NCBI GenBank assembly: GCA_009733715.1
Contig: WMKJ01000057.1
Location: forward strand, 23,093 to 87,092
Length of the DNA stretch: 64,000 bases
Origin: Herpomyces periplanetae
Taxonomy: Eukaryota; Ascomycota; Laboulbeniomycetes; Herpomycetales; Herpomycetaceae
Reading direction: 5' to 3'
Position numbers and translations under genes: made by a program. The first letter of the stretch is position 1, and every line of letters starts with the position of its first letter. The notes under the pieces were generated by a model. The model ran no database searches and was not told where the DNA came from. It saw only the letters and a program-made list of their open reading frames with translations. Below are positions 41,932 through 52,229 of the stretch, one piece after another.

Positions 41932-44586
41932 CTATGCGGGTACAATGTTCATCCTCCTTACCGTGCTTCGAGGACCCTCGCCGAATATTCGAATAACACC
42001 TTCAATTTCTAGGTGCCGCAGACACATCGTAACTTCTTGGGAATCAACTACGCCTGGAAGCCCAGCAAACATTGAAGGCGAATCTAAGATGCGCTTGATC
42101 AAATCCGAGAGTTTTATTTGATCGATGTCGTTGACCATGGTTCTTATTGAACTGATTATCACATCCCTTCGATGTCTGTCCGTTGCACCCAATCCTTCCG
42201 TTAACAATGACATGTCAATTAGACCAGTTCGTGAATCGGTTGCGCTTTGTTTCAAAGCCGACTTAATCAGGTACACCGCTTGATCTACATCCGAGACTAA
42301 AACAGTATTATCCAAACGCATTTTTGCATGAGCTTCGGATAACCGTATCATGGATTCTAGTTGTCGAGTTGTCGCAGTTATTCGACGCTCATCACCAATT
42401 CTCACGTCGCATCCTAAACTTCTCATTTCAACGTATGCTTGTACTAAACGTTTTCCGGCTTCTTCACTGATTTTCGGGTTAAAATTCATTCGTGCGTATG
42501 AAATATATGCAGTTAGAAATTCCAAGGGTAATATTTCCAGACTAGAGGCATGCTCAGGGGCATCTTCCAGATACATACCGACAAGATGGCGGGCTAGTAA
42601 TCGGTCAGTCTGTTCATCTATACGATCTAGGATAAGATATACTAGATCAAACCGAGACAGTAAAGTCGGTGGTAAATCAATGTTTGCGGGAACGGGTAAA
42701 TTGGGATTGTAACGACTTCCAACGGGATTGGCTGAAGCTAGAATGGAGGTTCTAGCATTAAGTGTTGTTATGATTCCCGCTTTGGCGATAGATACAGTTT
42801 GTTGCTCCATGACTTCGTGAAGTATACTGCGTGTTGAATCGTTCATCTTATCAAACTCATCTATGCAGCAAACGCCCCCATCAGATAGTACCAAAGCTCC
42901 AGACTCAAGGACTAACTCTTTCGTCTCCATGTCCCGGGTAACGTACGCCGTTAATCCAACTGCAGATGATCCTTTACCACTCGTATAAACGCCCCTGGGG
43001 GCTATTTGATGAACGTACCGAAGCAACTGTGACTTGGATGTCGAGGGATCTCCGCATAGTAACACATTTATCTCGCCACGATATTTTGGGCTGCAACCTT
43101 TCTCGAACGTTTTATTTGAGCCTCCGAATAATTGAAGCAGAATTCCCTTCTTCACATCGTCCATTTCGAAAATACTCGGTGCAAGTGATCTCGATAATAT
43201 TTCGATTAAATCAGACCGTTTTGAAACCTCGCGTATTCTTTCCTCTTCTTCCACCGTTAACTTGCGGACTTCTTCTCTTTCGTTGTCCCAATTTCGAGAA
43301 ATTTCTTCATCCATAGTGGATACGTCAATGCCAATTCTTCTCTTGTCAGTTTTCTGAATGTGAAGCGCGTCAACGTACGTTTGGAATACGTTCTTAATAC
43401 TTCTTTGGCGCGGATTAACCCTAACCTGACTACTCTTGAATATGCCAGTTATTTCGACGCGATCTCCAGCCCGACATACATCGACTAATTCATCGTATAC
43501 GCAAACTGAGAGTGAATGAGGCGTTTGTCCGTCGGGAACAAAATCGGGAGTTTCTTGAATCTTCAACACCTGTTTATCGGCGAATCCACACCTATTATGA
43601 ATGATAACCATAGAGTTAGGAGATCGGCAGGCAGCCCGAGGACAGATTGTAGGCTCGGCGATTTTGCCACGGTCGATATCTACGCGAACAGTAAAGTTAC
43701 ACATTGAACATTGAAATAGTGCGTCCTTCATATCTGGTATTATAGGCGTAGTTCGTATTACCAAGCCTTTGATGGCGATTAATTTATCGAGTGATGATGG
43801 ATCCAATTCCCGAATATTAACAATATTATGACAACCAAACGGGCGTACTTTGTACACTTTTATTTCAACTTCGGAAACGAGGTCAGGAATATTGATTGGG
43901 GCTGATGATGAGGGTGCATTATTGTTTAGTTTACATGAATAACTTTGCGATCGTAAATCGTCCATTTTTTTCTGAGCTAGTTCGACAACGATATCTTTCA
44001 AAGCTTGATCCATTATAGGAATAATTTCGTTTGGAAAATCTTGCAATTGGTACCATAGTTTTCGTGTAGAAGGGTAAGCATGAAGATTCCTCAAATCAAG
44101 ATTCATAACAGTAACGCCAAACTCAAGCATTGTGTTAATAAGATCCATGTACTCGTGTCTTTGTCCAATGTGACCATTGGGTAAAGCTTCCGAAGCGTTT
44201 ATGGTCCCATCACAAATTAAGCGATATTTTGATCGATAATTTAACAGAAAGTCCTTAAAAGATGAAATTGAGTCTTGCACAGATATATTAGTACCCCATA
44301 TAATACACTTTGATTGACCTGCGATGGCATCGGCTTCCGATGTATTAGGATCCAAATTCGAGAATGAGGCCGTATCCGATGGTGGATTTGCAAGATCATG
44401 TCGACGGTATCGAGCCGGTGTATGAGTTGAAGACCGCACGAATAAGTCAAGGTTACTATCTAAACTATGAGCCACGCCATCACGTCGCGGCGGTACTGAT
44501 GACAAGCGCGCCGCACGACCGTGAGAGCGTGTCGGCGGTGAACTAGTTGATGCATAGTGTAACGGTGAAGATTCCCCTGGATCCAT
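41932..44586 (-). CDS. MCM4: MCM4, replicative helicase subunit (CDC54)
   Basis: MCM4 is one of six subunits of the MCM2-7 helicase loaded at origins. The single exon encodes 884 residues. The N-terminal about 90 residues are Ser/Pro/Thr-rich, the region phosphorylated by DDK and CDK in other fungi. The zinc ribbon uses Cys293, 296, 315 and 320 (CSMCNF, CPRAAC). Walker A is GDPSTSKSQ (512-520), Walker B is CCIDEFDKM (573-581), and the arginine finger is SRFDLVY (644-650). The order of N-domain blocks (IWGTNISVQ, KVRPFGCHNI) identifies MCM4 rather than another MCM. The C-terminal winged-helix region is present. It is convergent with the TM9 gene (131 bp apart) and divergent from TBCA, sharing a 322 bp promoter with two CACGTG boxes. 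Confidence 0.97.
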   Translation of the reverse strand: MDPGESSPLHYASTSSPPTRSHGRAARLSSVPPRRDGVAHSLDSNLDLFVRSSTHTPARYRRHDLANPPSDTASFSNLDPNTSEADAIAGQSKCIIWGTNISVQDSISSFKDFLLNYRSKYRLICDGTINASEALPNGHIGQRHEYMDLINTMLEFGVTVMNLDLRNLHAYPSTRKLWYQLQDFPNEIIPIMDQALKDIVVELAQKKMDDLRSQSYSCKLNNNAPSSSAPINIPDLVSEVEIKVYKVRPFGCHNIVNIRELDPSSLDKLIAIKGLVIRTTPIIPDMKDALFQCSMCNFTVRVDIDRGKIAEPTICPRAACRSPNSMVIIHNRCGFADKQVLKIQETPDFVPDGQTPHSLSVCVYDELVDVCRAGDRVEITGIFKSSQVRVNPRQRSIKNVFQTYVDALHIQKTDKRRIGIDVSTMDEEISRNWDNEREEVRKLTVEEEERIREVSKRSDLIEILSRSLAPSIFEMDDVKKGILLQLFGGSNKTFEKGCSPKYRGEINVLLCGDPSTSKSQLLRYVHQIAPRGVYTSGKGSSAVGLTAYVTRDMETKELVLESGALVLSDGGVCCIDEFDKMNDSTRSILHEVMEQQTVSIAKAGIITTLNARTSILASANPVGSRYNPNLPVPANIDLPPTLLSRFDLVYLILDRIDEQTDRLLARHLVGMYLEDAPEHASSLEILPLEFLTAYISYARMNFNPKISEEAGKRLVQAYVEMRSLGCDVRIGDERRITATTRQLESMIRLSEAHAKMRLDNTVLVSDVDQAVYLIKSALKQSATDSRTGLIDMSLLTEGLGATDRHRRDVIISSIRTMVNDIDQIKLSDLIKRILDSPSMFAGLPGVVDSQEVTMCLRHLEIEGVIRIFGEGPRSTVRRMNIVPA

Positions 44587-44711
44587 TGTACAGTATACAA
44601 TTCTTTTGAATGTACTTATTCAAGATAAATTTAATTGATTAACATCTCGACAACATCAAAATAATCTTGATCGTTCCACTTCCGTCAACTTCGCCGCCCC
44701 ACCTCCGCCCT

Positions 44712-44758
44712 CACGTGCCCAGTGCACCGCCCGCTTAGATAATCGTAGCGATCACGTG
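44712..44758. promoter_or_regulatory. Pair of CACGTG boxes in the MCM4/TBCA divergent promoter
   Basis: CACGTG occurs at 44712-44717 and 44753-44758, about four helical turns apart, in the shared 322 bp promoter (44587-44908). The site order suits bidirectional control; the binding factor is unknown. Confidence 0.5.
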
Positions 44759-44908
44759 TGGGTGGGTCGCAGTGGCGCAGCGAAGTAAGCGGGATTGACC
44801 AAGTTAACGCGATGGGGATTTTGGAGGGGTTTAAGGGTGTGTAGATGGAGATGATGAGTGTGTGATTGTGAATGAAAGATCGAGGTTAGGATATCGGGTT
44901 ATTTAAGA

Positions 44909-45477
44909 ATGGAGTCGGATAAGCGTGAAATGAACATTCAAATATCCATGATTAAACGGCTGTGGAAAGATGAAAAATGTTACATTGAAGAAATGAGCAA
45001 GCAGGAAGAGCGTATACGCGAGTTAAACACATCGAAAGCTACTGAACGTTACAGTAACGAAGCTAAGATTCTGGCAAGTTAATTAATCTAACAGTATTGT
45101 ATACACTCGTGTACACAAAAATCATGTAGTTAAAGTTGCCTAAAGGGAAGCTAGCTAATGTAGGACGAATTGCGAAAATATAAGTCTAGGAGGATTCTAT
45201 TTTGTTAACGAAGAAAATTCTTCCGCGTTTACGCGATAAGCGAGCCGAAGCTGAAGAGAAATTGCACATGAAACTACAGGTCTGCTCATTTTGTCAAGTT
45301 TATAAAAAATAGCGTGCAAAAGCCCGTGTATGCACGCTCAGCAAAACAGGAAGCTAATCTAGCAATACGCGTTGTCAACAGGATGTACAAAAGTATGCGT
45401 CGGATGAAAGCGTTCAAGAGCTCATTGAGCAAGCCGAGTCTACATTAAGGGACTTTTCCGCCCCCACTGTTTACTGA
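44909..45477 (+). CDS. TBCA: Tubulin-specific chaperone A (TBCA / Rbl2)
   Basis: TBCA binds beta-tubulin during folding and forms a three-helix bundle. Exons 44909-45073, 45214-45279 and 45382-45477 join in frame to 108 residues, the same length as human TBCA. The product reads IQISMIKRLWKDEKCYIEE, then KQEERIREL, YSNEAKIL, KILPRLRDKRAEAEEKLHMKL and DESVQELIEQAE, all of the charged helical type of the family. The first intron would use a GC donor (CTG|GCAAGT). An alternative acceptor at 45163 adds DELRKYKSRR, which aligns reasonably with the family, but it runs into a stop at 45206-45208. The exact middle exon is therefore the weak point of this model. The last 33 bases of coding sequence overlap the end of THOC7 on the other strand. 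Confidence 0.75.
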
Positions 45478-46325
45478 CTCGGAATCGCGCGCTGACGGCA
45501 GACGAGTCAGTGAGGCAGCGTCTGACTTTTTAACTTGTCCGCTAACGTTAACTGGTGGGGTGTCATCAGCGTCCACCATGTTAACGTCAGGATCAACAGT
45601 TTCTTCTTCGAATCGTTTAAGCATGCCATTTCCTTGATCGATAATACTCTTAAACATAGTTCTTCTTTCGTTCCATAATCCTTCGTATCGCCGTCTTTCT
45701 TCTTTTAGTTCGGTAATCTCAAGGTTTAACTTTTCCAGCTGTATATGCTGATCTTTTCGCGGACGTAGCATACGATTGTGAAGAATTTTCTCTGCTAATT
45801 CATCATACTGTTTACCAGTTTCCATGTCCTGTAGAGCTTGTTCTAAACGAAGTTTTAAACTATCAATGTTTCGCCGAGTTTCCTCGCAGAGTTCAAGTAT
45901 TCGCTGCTTCTCACGTTCGTACCGTTTTTTCTCTGTTTCATTACTTTTGATAAGTAGTTCGGTGCGAATCATGGCACCTTGGAAAGCTTCTAATTCCAGT
46001 TGAGTCTCCCGCTTCCATACTTGCTTATTGATATCTTGTCGAGAAAAACCACCTTTATCGGATAGTGGTGTATCAATACAGGAATCATTAGCTGTATCTA
46101 AACATTCGTTTGGCGCAATAAGTTCCCTAATACAAAGTAATGGTGAACCATCGCCTATTAAACGTTTTGACAATCGCTGAAAGGGCCTTTGCTCAACGGG
46201 AAGTAGACGTTGCTTGTGAAGGAGATCTGTAAAAATTGTTGGTAACTTGCACCCGCATACGTAATTCCTTAAAATATTTTCTTACCTTCTTCATTTTGTT
46301 CCATGTACTCAACTGACTGACCCAT
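45445..46325 (-). CDS. THOC7: THO complex subunit 7 (THOC7)
   Basis: THO couples transcription with mRNA export and guards against R-loops. Exons 46325-46286 and 46226-45445 give 273 residues. The first exon encodes MGQSVEYMEQNEE. The family block RPFQRLSKRLIGDGSPL is followed by long coiled coils. KQYDELAEKILHN is the best match to THOC7 (compare NRQEYDALAKVIQ), and LEITELKEERRRYEGLWNERRTMFKSII continues the coil. The C-terminal 50 residues are acidic and then Ser-rich. The stop codon lies within the coding 3' end of convergent TBCA, so the two transcripts must be antisense there. Identification rests on the coiled-coil motif and the Arg-Leu-rich start, so confidence is a little lower than for enzymes. 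Confidence 0.85.
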
Positions 46326-46631
46326 GATTATAATGCAATAATTAGAAATTATGTAGCATGTGCCCCAGGACCAAAGAGTAAAGGCGCTGGCGCGCGCGCG
46401 AGAGCATACTCACCCACCGACCCAAAAACGCGCAATTTAGTGAAAAGTTTCGCCGAACCGGCCGGGACAAGAGATTAGATAATCGAGTAGTTGTGGCTGT
46501 GGTTGTGGCTAGTGATGTAGTTGGCGAGATGCGAAGGAGGGAAAACAAGAGGGAAAGTTGAGCAGAGAGCTGGAAGAAAGAAAGTGAAGCCTAGTAAATA
46601 AAATGGAAAAAATGGAGGGGAGATGGTCAAT
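46326..46631. other. Spacer between NEDD8 stop and THOC7 start
   Basis: A 306 bp tandem spacer. It contains a GC-alternating tract (GGCGCGCGCGCGAG, about 46389-46402) just upstream of THOC7. No gene is seen. Confidence 0.5.
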
Positions 46632-47088
46632 CTAGGAATGGAATGGTAAAGGGTGACCGCCTCGTAACGCAAGAACTAAGTGAAGAGTGTTACCACCTTC
46701 AAGGTTATAGCATGCGACGGGTTTTTCATCGGCCCTAAAAATGTAAGAAAAGGAAATGTAAGGATAAATTTGGAAAGCTTACATCTGCTTTCCACCGAAG
46801 ATAAGCCTTTGTTGGACTGGAGGAATACCTTCTTTCTCTTCTACGCGCTCTTTAATATGTGAAACCTTTATATTTGTATAGGTAAGTATTTATTGGTTAG
46901 GAAACGTGAAAAGTTTAAGGGAATAAACACAATTCAAGGAAGAATTAACCTTATCATCTGGTTCTATATCCAATTCAATTTCTTTGCCCGTTAAAGTGCG
47001 AATTCTACAAGAAAAAATTGACGTTAGCGACAGCACAAATAACGTCAAATTGGGTTGATAAAAAATTAGCTGCGTACTTGATCATCAT
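46632..47088 (-). CDS. RUB1: NEDD8 / RUB1 ubiquitin-like modifier
   Basis: NEDD8 modifies cullins and activates SCF-type ubiquitin ligases. Four exons (47088-47078, 47004-46950, 46865-46783, 46734-46632) join in frame to 83 residues. The product begins [19 protein letters not shown] and continues [43 protein letters not shown] and [10 protein letters not shown]. Ala at the ubiquitin-72 position (LALRGG, not LRLRGG) marks NEDD8 rather than ubiquitin. Seven residues (HPLPFHS) follow the diglycine and must be removed by a processing protease. The first exon is just 11 nt. This gene has no ORF long enough to be seen without splicing. It is divergent from VTC4 and shares a 483 bp promoter with two CACGTG boxes. 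Confidence 0.95.
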
Positions 47089-47571
47089 TTTGGCAAAATG
47101 AACCAAGAAAAACTGAAATAATGCGTACGTTAACGAATGTTAAGAACCACCCCAAGTAATTTTAAACTAAAAAGTATATTCACGCCAACTTTAAAGAAGA
47201 ACCGTAAATTTAACGAAATCTCCACGCGTGATAACAGTTCCAATTTATCTCTGTTCACCACCCCCGAAGCTACTACCTTGCCAAAGAACACGTGATATTG
47301 TGTCCACATCACGTGTCGGGTTTGTGGGGTGAGAATCGGAAACTGTGATACGGTATTTTGGAAAACTGTGTTTTTACGCTTTGTTCGTGTTTAACTTTAG
47401 TGGTATGGTGGTTGTCAATTTTATATATCAAATTATACGGTAAATTGTGGAATTTGGTTTTTTAGTGTTATATTTTGGGTTAAATTATACGAAATAACAC
47501 GCTGGAGAGAAATTTTTAGCGTGAATATTCACATATATATACATTCGGGTGAACGTGTGTAAGGAATTGTA
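47089..47571. other. Divergent promoter region NEDD8 / VTC4
   Basis: A 483 bp AT-rich region with CACGTG boxes at 47289-47294 and 47310-47315 (21 bp apart). No coding signal. Confidence 0.55.
47289..47315. promoter_or_regulatory. Pair of CACGTG boxes in the NEDD8/VTC4 divergent promoter
   Basis: Two CACGTG cores exactly 21 bp apart, two helical turns, about 200 bp upstream of NEDD8 and 260 bp upstream of VTC4. In yeast the phosphate regulator Pho4 binds CACGTG upstream of VTC genes, which makes this pair a plausible phosphate-response site; that link is inference. Confidence 0.5.
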
Positions 47572-50230
47572 ATGAAGTGTGTGTGTGAATTGGGTGATAT
47601 TTAGATTTTTATAGTTTACGCGTAAAGTTCATTCAGGCTAATACGCTTGTCACCGAGTCCATGTCCTGCTATGCGGGAGCGGATGGTGAAATTTTCCATT
47701 AAAGGTTTGGCACGCAACTTCGATTATCACTTATCAGGGACTGGTGTTTTCACTATATTGATTATGATGGATTAAAAGCATGTTTGTATCGGCATGCTTA
47801 CTCTCAATCTGGAAACAGAGCATCAAGTACGACTGAGTGGTCGGATGATGATGAGCAAAATTTTGTTCGATTACTGGAGCGCGAATTAGACAAAGTGTAT
47901 ACATTTCAAAAGGTGAAAAGTGATGAACTCATACGACGCATTCGATCTGCTGAAAAGGACGTGCTGGATGGTGTAACTCTTCTGCAAAATAGTGCATCAA
48001 ATCCTAATGAATCAGGCGAAGCAGCAGTTGATGAATACTTTCAATGCTTAGAATGTGATTTAAGTGATATTATCGCGGAAGTTTCTGACCTTGCTAAATT
48101 TACCCAATTGAACTATACGGGATTTCAGAAGATTATCAAGAAACATGATGTAAGTTTGGTTGACAAAGTATTCAACACAGCATTAATTTCAAGCGTTAAT
48201 TGTACTCGGGCACATTTATCACAATAGAAACAAACACATTGGAAGCTGAAACCGGTGTTTGCTACTCGACTCCGTGCTAAGCCTTTCTTCAAGGATAATT
48301 ATGATGCTTTGATCTTTAAATTGTCAAAGTTGTACGATTTTGTCCGAACTCGAGGCCATCCAGCAGAAGGAGATGCAGCAGCGGGCGGATCTCAACAAAA
48401 TTTTGTACGGCAAACCACCAAGTATTGGGTACATCCGGAAAATATAACAGAGTTAAAATTGATTATACTCAAGGTAATGCGATAATCATCTTTGTACAGA
48501 TCAAGCTAATGCAAGCTAAAATTATTTAGCATCTTCCAGTTCTCGTATTCAACTCATCAAAAGAGTTTGACCCGGTTGACTGCGCCGTATCATCAATATA
48601 CTTCGATAATCCTTCAACATGGGAACTCTACCACGGGCGACTAAAGAAAAGCGAAGGTGCAGAAGCAATTAGATTTCGATTTTACGGTAGCGTTGATAAC
48701 GATATAATTTTCGTAGAGCGTAAAACGCATCGAGAAGATTGGACGGGTGAAAAGAGTATTAAAGCTAGATTTGCCATGAAGGAGAAAAAGGTTAATGATT
48801 ATATTTCGGGCAGAATTCGCGTTGAAAGTATCTTTGAAAAGATGCGTAAAGAAGGAAAAAAGTCGGAAAATGAAATTGCAGATCTTGAACAATTAGCCCG
48901 GGAAATCCAATATCGTATAGTTACGCGTAAACTGGAACCAGTGGTGCGATCATTTTACAATCGAATAGCATTTCAATTACCGGGGGATGCACGAGTGCGA
49001 ATTAGTCTTGATACAGAATTAGCCTTAATTCGAGAAGATAATCTCGATGGTAAGCAACGATCAGGTACGAATTGGCGACGTCGTGATATAGGTGTAGATT
49101 ATCCATTTAGTCAACTTGATTCAGAGGATATTGAAAGGTTTCCTTATGCAATTTTGGAAGTGAAATTACAAACTCAGGTTGGTCAAGAAGCTCCCGAATG
49201 GATTCGTGAATTAACAGCAAGTCATCTTGTTGAAGCGGTACCCAAATTTTCCAAATTTATTCATGGAACGGTTAAATTGCAAGAGAATCGTATTAGCCTT
49301 GTACCATACTGGATTCCTCAAATGAATATTGATATTCGTAAGCCAATATCTCATGATTTTGGAATTAAACGTGAGCAAAGGATCAATAATCTCTTTGCCC
49401 TTCAATCACTGGAAGATGATAGTGATGATGAAGAAAATGATCACGATGACGATATTCACGATAATCGCCAGAATGACGATGAAGCCCAAGAAACGGAAGA
49501 ATTTTCCTCCGCAGTCGACGTCCACGACGCCCCTAGCCACCGCTCTCATCCCGCCACATTCCGCGCCACAGAAGACGACGCCACATCGAGACTCGATACA
49601 AATGACGAACACGTGGGCCTCCTCGAGGCGCAGGCCGGCACAGGAGGCGGTGCAGAAGACAGTGGCGGAGATGTGTGGCTGACGCACCTGCGTGTGGCTT
49701 ACGCGCCGGCGTTGCGAGAAGCGCGAATTGGTCAAGATCATTTCAAGTTAGCTTGGTTACGCTCAACCCTATCCCTGCGAATCTTCTCCCACAATATTAC
49801 TCAATGGTTCAATTGGTTCATGTTTCCTTCGGATGCCGTGAATGATCAAATCAAGGCAAATCTGGCCCCTGGTAAACACGTTCATATTCCTACGCGCATC
49901 GAGCCGAAGGTATACTTTGCCGTTGAACGAACATTTCTAGCTTGGCTACAAATTTCAATTATACTCGCTACCGTTGCTACAACATTGATTAACTTTTCTC
50001 AAGTGGATCCTTCCGGTTCATCATCTTCTTCTGCAGCTTTAGCTTCAATCGCGTTCACATTTATTTCTTTGCTCGCCTTATCCTACAGTTTAATCGTTTA
50101 CATTCTACGAAACATGGCCTTGCGAAAACGAAAGGACAAAATATCCGTTTACTACGAACGCTTTGGGCCAACCATAATTGGCATGTGTATTCTCGTTTCC
50201 ATTGTTTTACCCTTTCTGGCTAGATTATAA
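47572..50230 (+). CDS. VTC4: VTC4, vacuolar polyphosphate polymerase subunit
   Basis: Vtc4 makes inorganic polyphosphate from ATP at the vacuole membrane. Proposed exons 47572-47576, 47705-48149, 48228-48473 and 48530-50230 give 798 residues. The SPX domain (1 to about 200) starts with [24 protein letters not shown] and has [10 protein letters not shown] and LKPVFATRL. The tunnel-shaped catalytic domain contains [69 protein letters not shown] and ILEVKLQTQ. The Arg/Lys set needed for catalysis in yeast Vtc4 appears complete, separating it from Vtc2/3. An acidic linker (about 525-560) precedes three membrane helices at the C-terminus. The initiating exon is uncertain. ATGAA at 47572 followed by a GT intron is the only nearby choice found that restores the SPX consensus MKFG. 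Confidence 0.92.
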
Positions 50231-50283
50231 TTCCTCTGTCGCATCAACGCCGGTGAACCTGTGGGCACATGAGAATAAGCGTA

Positions 50284-51955
50284 TTAACCACGACGAACAT
50301 CACCAATACTCAAGTTAACTCGACTTAATACCCATATAATCATAAATCCACCAAATGCTACGCTGGCCGCAGCTAACGGCTTTCGTAGCATTGCCATGCC
50401 TGACAGTGTATACGTGACCTGATATTCTTAGCAATCTGCAGTACATATTATTGGCGCAGTCAAACTTAACTAGTTAACTTACCCAAACTGTTGGCGTAGT
50501 AGCCATCAAAAATCCATTGTGGTAGGTAAACTCAACGGCCCAGCGTCCGATTGTATCCAAGTATATCTTTTCACGCTGAAGATGGTGGTGTACCGGTGAC
50601 AAACTTGATCCGAAATCAATAATTTCCCCGTCTTCGGGTAGTATTACTTTCACTTTTATCATTCCATATTGAACGCCTCCGTTGGCGAAGATAGCTTCGT
50701 AAAATGGTACGCTCAATCGATAAACTTTAATACCGTCCTTTCCCATGATTGACGTTATCCAACTGGATAAACTACACTTCCACGATAACATAAATTGGTA
50801 CCGCCATCCTCCGAATAGCGGATACCGTGGTACTATTGTTAAATAAGTTCCACCGGGGGAATTATCTGTTTTCTCTCGTGTTATCAAGTTGGACGTTGAC
50901 ACATTTCCAATTGCATCTGTATACGTAACATCGTGAGCGTCCGAGGGTAAGGGTCGCGCAATTTTTTGTATAGCGTGTAGAGATACTGGTTTTCCTCGCA
51001 TATGACTGTGCATCCATTCCATGCGACTAAATGGCTTACTCAAATTCGCTCCAGCGTTAACCAGCCAATACTCTTCCGTAAATGTAAGACTTTCTTGCCA
51101 GATGTTAACTTGCGCAACGCGTTGTAAACGCTCGAATACTGTTATAGGTAACTCGAAATTATAGTGAACGCGAGCTAATCGAAAAACTCTTGGTTCAATA
51201 TTCTTGTACGGCCCGTACGTTAGACCCTCGCCCGACTTTTTTACCGTATCACGCCACTGGCCAGATCCGGTTCGTTCGCGTATACGTGAATAGTCGTTAA
51301 TGGATGATGCAGAGGGAAACTTTACGTTGGTTGCCTGCTCCTCAATAGTATAAATTGATGGTATATAAATCGGAAATGTGTAAGAAAGCTTTTGTTGATC
51401 AGTTTGCTTAATTTGACGTGGCAAGGCTGTTAATGCATTATATATATGATATGAAATGCCAATTTGACTGATTGCTCCCGCTTCAATAGGCTGATTTAAC
51501 CCAATACGATATACCATTATGGTTGTATTGGATTCCTTGAGTTGAGTGTCACAATCCGCAAATGCTCCCTTACTCCCACATTTTTCATCATTGTACGATG
51601 CTGCCTCACGTACGCCTACAGGCTGGACTACCGCATTTGATTCACTCATAGATTTTCTTTCACTGGACTGGGATATCACAATATGCCCCACTTGATTTGC
51701 ATAACGTCCGTCAATCGCAGCAAAGAATTCATGTTGACTTTGACCGCTAACATTTTCAATAGTGTACAAAACCACCTCACGGACATAGGATTCCATTAAG
51801 TCGACTTGACGAGCAGCTCTTTTGACCTTCCATACACTTGACTTATTATTATTATCACTGTTAGAACTACCCCAAAATCCAGCCATACACACTGCAATGT
51901 TCACCGTACTCCATACTAAGTACCAATTAATTTTCATTCCGTTTGATTTGACCAT
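50284..51955 (-). CDS. OST1: OST1 / ribophorin I, oligosaccharyltransferase subunit
   Basis: Ost1 is an essential ER subunit of the N-glycosylation complex. Exons 51955-50483 and 50418-50284 join in phase 0 to 535 residues. The start has a short basic segment then a hydrophobic signal (WYLVWSTVNIAVCMAGFWG). Lumenal family blocks include RAARQVDLMESYVREVVLYTIEN, LPRQIKQTDQQKLSYTFPIYIPSIY, VFRLARVHYNFELPITVFERLQR, and HWGNI-type sequence represented by VNIWQESLTF. The C-terminal part includes NSPGGTYLTIVPRYPLFGGWRYQFML. Exon 2 provides YTLSGMAMLRKPLAAASVAFGGFMIIWVLSRVNLSIG, the single membrane anchor, and its similarity to Ost1 tails supports the intron (donor TGG|GTAAGT). The stop is 53 bp from the convergent VTC4 stop. 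CACGTG boxes occur 194 and 252 bp upstream of the start. Confidence 0.94.
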
Positions 51956-52148
51956 CACTACTCATTACACCACCGAAATTACACAATTTTCCGTCCCCTT
52001 GCAAGTATTTAATAATTATCCCAATGTATTTTAATTAAAGCTGAATTTCGAATCATTTAAAGTGCTCATACGCAGAAAACATCGCGAGAATGAACAAAAT
52101 ACCCTTGGAAATTCTACTCTGAAAACCCCTCCAAATCCCAAACGCGCG

Positions 52149-52212
52149 CACGTGTCCCTTAACCGCTTACCTCACCAGCCGGTTCGATGACTCATCGCAG
52201 CGTATCCACGTG
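52149..52212. promoter_or_regulatory. Pair of CACGTG boxes upstream of OST1
   Basis: CACGTG at 52149-52154 and 52207-52212, in the 274 bp space between the OST1 start and the stop of the upstream tandem gene. Confidence 0.5.
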
Positions 52213-52229
52213 CCAGATATGTGGCGGTG

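Noticed and set aside
47671-47704. ATG codons at 47671 and 47683 as VTC4 starts
   Set aside because: Their frame does not match the SPX frame; the only in-frame link leaves no room for an intron.
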